A stretch of 6,550 nucleotides of DNA from positions 4,222-10,771 of the forward strand of contig DMMW01000016.1 in NCBI GenBank assembly GCA_003452965.1, written 5' to 3'. Source of the DNA: Elusimicrobiota bacterium. GTDB lineage: Bacteria; Elusimicrobiota; UBA8919. Within the stretch, counting starts at the first letter, position 1. Each line of letters starts with the position of its first letter. The position numbers and the translations under genes are program-made. The notes under the pieces were generated by a model. It was given only the letters and a program-made list of their open reading frames with translations. It searched no databases and was not told the DNA's origin. Below are positions 4,549-6,550 of the stretch, one piece after another.

Positions 4549-5104
4549 GAAAAATATTAGATTAAAAGAATATGATTATTCAACAAATGGATATTATTTT
4601 GTAACGATTTGTACAAATTATAGAAAAAAGATGTTTGAACCAAAAATATCCGATAAATATGATTATAATTTTTCTAAAAATGTAGCGGCAGGTCTGCCTA
4701 TTTATGATGTAGTGGCAGGGTCTCCCTGCCAAAAAGAATCTAAAAAAAATACAGATATTATAGAAGAAAATATTCTTGATACAGAAAAGAGATTCTCGAT
4801 AGATATTGATTTTCATTGTATAATGCCGGATCATGTTCATTTAATAATTGCTATGAAAAATAATGGCGAGGATACCTCGCCACTACAAAAGGTAACGTTG
4901 GGACAAATTGTTGCATATTTTAAATATCAAACTACAAGAAAAGTAAATGAAACTAAAAATAAAATTAAACAAAAGCTTTGGCAACCCAATTATTTTGAGC
5001 ATATAATACGTAATGAAAAAGCTTTGGGAAAAATAAGAGAGTATATAAAAAATAATCCCGGAGAAGAAGTAAATAGTTTTGATAAATTTTATGGAACTGT
5101 ATAA
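4538..5104 (+). CDS. REP-associated tyrosine transposase-like protein (RAYT, Y1/HUH family)
   Basis: A 188-residue single-domain protein related to IS200/IS605 TnpA and REP-associated transposases (PF01797). RAYTs are thought to nick and join single-stranded DNA at a GTAG next to a hairpin. Visible features are an N-terminal strand block GYYFVTICT (18-26), the HUH metal-binding pair in MPDHVHLII (His99, His101), LGQIVAYFK (121-129), [14 protein letters not shown] (147-160), and REYIKNNP (167-174) with Tyr169 as the likely nucleophile. All key residues are present, so it may be active. Two stretches (about 49-65 and 110-117) are encoded by REP-like hairpins and look like in-frame insertions in variable loops. 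The gene overlaps gatC by 11 nt and gatA by 14 nt. No terminal repeats of a complete insertion sequence were seen at its ends. It may be domesticated or a recent arrival. The family call is firm; activity is inference. Confidence 0.9.
   Translation: MICKKNIRLKEYDYSTNGYYFVTICTNYRKKMFEPKISDKYDYNFSKNVAAGLPIYDVVAGSPCQKESKKNTDIIEENILDTEKRFSIDIDFHCIMPDHVHLIIAMKNNGEDTSPLQKVTLGQIVAYFKYQTTRKVNETKNKIKQKLWQPNYFEHIIRNEKALGKIREYIKNNPGEEVNSFDKFYGTV
4682..4698 (+). repeat. Degenerate GTAG-hairpin (REP-like copy 1)
   Basis: GTAG (4682-4685) is followed by GGCAG (4687-4691) and CTGCC (4694-4698), a 5-bp stem with a two-base gap too tight to close fully. Compared with the better copy 27 nt downstream it lacks several bases of the right arm. 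It starts in the same codon phase as that copy (GTA = Val49 here, Val58 there), which suggests a tandem pair encoding VAAGLP and VVAGSP. Confidence 0.5.
4709..4731 (+). repeat. GTAG-hairpin (REP-like copy 2) inside the transposase gene
   Basis: GTAG (4709-4712) is directly followed by a perfect 8-bp stem, TGGCAGGG (4713-4720) and CCCTGCCA (4724-4731), around loop TCT. GTAG at the 5' foot of a hairpin is the known recognition signature of RAYT enzymes. It is read in frame as Val-Val-Ala-Gly-Ser-Pro-Cys-Gln (residues 58-65) without disturbing the frame. The geometry is seen directly; function as a RAYT substrate is inference. Confidence 0.75.
4864..4886 (-). repeat. GTAG-hairpin (REP-like copy 3), opposite orientation
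   Basis: A perfect 8-bp stem, TGGCGAGG (4864-4871) and CCTCGCCA (4875-4882) around loop ATA, is followed by CTAC (4883-4886). On the minus strand this reads GTAG, then TGGCGAGG, TAT, CCTCGCCA: the same layout as copy 2, inverted. The shared TGTAGTGGC start confirms one family. It encodes residues 110-116 (GEDTSPL) in the loop after the HUH motif. A head-to-head pair of REPs resembles a BIME arrangement. Confidence 0.75.
5060..5066 (+). promoter_or_regulatory. Possible distant ribosome site for gatA
   Basis: GGAGAAG is the only purine-rich Shine-Dalgarno-like tract near the gatA start. It lies 12 nt before an in-frame TTG at 5079 and 24 nt before the ATG at 5091, too far for normal initiation at the ATG. 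The 14-nt overlap with the upstream gene makes translational coupling the likelier route. The TTG would add only Met-Ile-Asn-Phe before the conserved start. Confidence 0.3.
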
Positions 5105-6536
5105 TTTAACTGCTTGTGAAATAATTGATAAAATAAAAAAGAAAGAAATTTCCGCAAAGGAAGTTATAAACTCTTTTTTGCAACGTGTTGAAAAATTTGA
5201 TAAAAAACTATGTGCATTTAATTCTGTTTTTTCAGAAAAAGCATTGAAACAGGCGGATGAAATTGATAAAAAAAATAATAAAGGGATGCTTGCAGGACTC
5301 CCAATAGCAATTAAAGACAATATGTGTATCAATGGTGAAAAAACCACTTGTTCCTCAAAAATACTTAAAAATTATGTTGCTCCTTACGATGCTACCGTTA
5401 TAGAAAAATTAAAGAGTGAAGATGCAATTTTTATCGGCAAGACAAACATGGACGAATTTGCAATGGGTTCGTCTACCGAAAATTCGGCGTTTTTTACTAC
5501 CAAAAATCCATGGGATATAAATAGGATTCCCGGCGGTTCATCAGGCGGCAGCGCAGTCGCTGTTTCAGCGGCTATGTCACCGGTTTCTTTGGGTTCTGAT
5601 ACCGGCGGTTCAATAAGGCAACCTGCTTCCTTATGCGGAGTTGTGGGTATGAAACCGACATACGGAAGGGTGTCAAGGTATGGTCTTATAGCATTTGCAT
5701 CTTCATTGGATCAGATAGGACCTTTTTCAAAAGATATTAGGGATAATGCTTTAATTTTACAGGCGATTTCAGGTTATGATAAGAAAGATTCAACTTCAAT
5801 AAATATTCCTGTAGATGATTATCTGCAAGAGATTGAAAAAGATATTAAAGGACTGAAAATAGGTTTACCAAAAGAATATTTTGTTAGCGGGATGGATAGA
5901 GAAGTCGAAAAAACAATCAAAGATTCAGTAAATATTTTTGAAAAAATGGGGGCGCAGATAAAAGAGGTTTCGTTGCCGCATACAAAATATGCGGTAAGTG
6001 TATATTATATTATTGCACCTTCTGAAGCATCAGCAAACTTAGCAAGATATGACGGCGTAAAATATGGATTTAGGGCGGAATCTGATTCATTAATTGAAAT
6101 GTACGAAAAAACAAGAGCAGCAGGTTTTGGAAGCGAAGTGAAAAGAAGGATTATGCTCGGTACATACACGCTTTCTTCGGGATATTACGACGCTTATTAT
6201 CTGAAGGCGCAAAAAGTAAGAACGCTTATTAAAAATGATTTTGACGAAGTGTTTAAAGATGTTGATATAATTTTAACCCCCACATCACCGTCGGTTGCTT
6301 TTAAGATAGGAGAAAAAACAGCTGATCCGCTGCAAATGTATCTCTCGGATATTTTTACAATTTCATGTAACCTTGCAGGAATTTGCGGTATAAGTATACC
6401 GTGTGGTTTTTCATCCGATAATTTGCCTATAGGCCTGCAGCTTTTGGGCAAACCATTTGATGAGAAGACAATTCTAAAAGCGGGACATAACTTCCAGAAA
6501 CAAACAAATCACCATCTAAAAACACCAAATGTATAG
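5091..6536 (+). CDS. gatA: Asp/Glu-tRNA amidotransferase subunit A
   Basis: A 481-residue amidase-signature subunit of GatCAB. It hydrolyses glutamine and passes ammonia to GatB for amidation of Glu-tRNA(Gln) and/or Asp-tRNA(Asn). The Ser-cisSer-Lys triad is complete: Lys75 in IAIKDN, cis-Ser150 in PGGSSGGSA, and Ser174 in [11 protein letters not shown]. Each lies four residues below the S. aureus positions 79, 154 and 178, which supports both full length and the ATG at 5091. The MELYNLT start is typical of the family. An upstream in-frame TTG (5079) is possible but adds nothing conserved. The C-terminus, with [13 protein letters not shown] and a charged tail, looks complete. The start lies within the transposase-like gene, whose stop is at 5102-5104, so translation probably depends on that gene. 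gatB is not in the window. Confidence 0.96.
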   Translation: MELYNLTACEIIDKIKKKEISAKEVINSFLQRVEKFDKKLCAFNSVFSEKALKQADEIDKKNNKGMLAGLPIAIKDNMCINGEKTTCSSKILKNYVAPYDATVIEKLKSEDAIFIGKTNMDEFAMGSSTENSAFFTTKNPWDINRIPGGSSGGSAVAVSAAMSPVSLGSDTGGSIRQPASLCGVVGMKPTYGRVSRYGLIAFASSLDQIGPFSKDIRDNALILQAISGYDKKDSTSINIPVDDYLQEIEKDIKGLKIGLPKEYFVSGMDREVEKTIKDSVNIFEKMGAQIKEVSLPHTKYAVSVYYIIAPSEASANLARYDGVKYGFRAESDSLIEMYEKTRAAGFGSEVKRRIMLGTYTLSSGYYDAYYLKAQKVRTLIKNDFDEVFKDVDIILTPTSPSVAFKIGEKTADPLQMYLSDIFTISCNLAGICGISIPCGFSSDNLPIGLQLLGKPFDEKTILKAGHNFQKQTNHHLKTPNV

Positions 6537-6550
6537 TGAGATTGTGCGAT
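6537..6550. other. Right window edge after gatA
   Basis: Fourteen bases follow the gatA stop. No terminator or next start is visible, so gatB could follow in the same operon beyond the edge. Confidence 0.3.

Noticed and set aside
4538..5104. Complete IS200/IS605 insertion sequence with its own ends
   Set aside because: No left-end or right-end hairpins were seen outside the gene; the overlaps with gatC and gatA leave no room for them.
4580..5347. Minus-strand open frames opposite the transposase-like gene and gatA
   Set aside because: They are shadows in AT-rich DNA, rich in Ile, Phe and Ser. The plus-strand frames have clear family motifs.

Overview
The window reads as chromosomal DNA from an AT-rich bacterium (roughly one third G+C by eye). 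It makes Gln-tRNA and/or Asn-tRNA by the indirect GatCAB amidotransferase route. It also carries many small GC-rich hairpin repeats that stand out from the AT-rich background. The phylum cannot be fixed from sequence alone. The repeat style and gene mix would suit an uncultured lineage such as Omnitrophota or Elusimicrobiota, but that is a weak guess.

Layout. Positions 1-860 hold no convincing protein gene. They contain GC-rich hairpins (125-155), a good sigma70-type promoter (233-261), two 100-bp tandem units (332-531), two 125-bp tandem units (521-770) and then one intact tRNA-Leu(UAA) gene (774-859). Every tandem unit ends in the upstream flank and 5' end of that tRNA gene, so the array looks like repeated rebuilding or duplication of the tRNA 5' region. 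The 125-bp units are broken tRNA-Leu copies: a GC-rich palindrome interrupts the D-arm directly behind the D-loop GTAG, and the 3' half is missing. Next come a 13-bp inverted repeat (873-946), a multi-pass membrane protein of the LPG_synthase_TM/UPF0104 family (967-1932), a 124-bp nested inverted-repeat intergenic element (1936-2059), and an apparent operon pcrA/uvrD - gatC - RAYT-like transposase - gatA (2070-6536). gatB is not in the window and could lie beyond the right edge.

Most notable are the REP-related features. A REP-associated tyrosine transposase (RAYT, HUH/Y1 family) gene lies between gatC and gatA. It overlaps gatC by 11 nt and gatA by 14 nt, so an apparent mobile-type gene has become part of the translational relay of an essential enzyme. 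The same gene carries, inside its own reading frame, two near-perfect hairpins in opposite orientations, each with GTAG at its 5' side, plus a third degenerate copy. GTAG followed by a hairpin is the known recognition signature of RAYT enzymes. The palindrome in the broken tRNA-Leu copies also sits one base after a GTAG. The window may therefore show a RAYT together with its substrates in three roles: REPs within the enzyme gene, REP-like palindromes inside a tRNA gene, and tandem amplification of the damaged tRNA. The individual sequence elements are seen directly; the link between them is inference.
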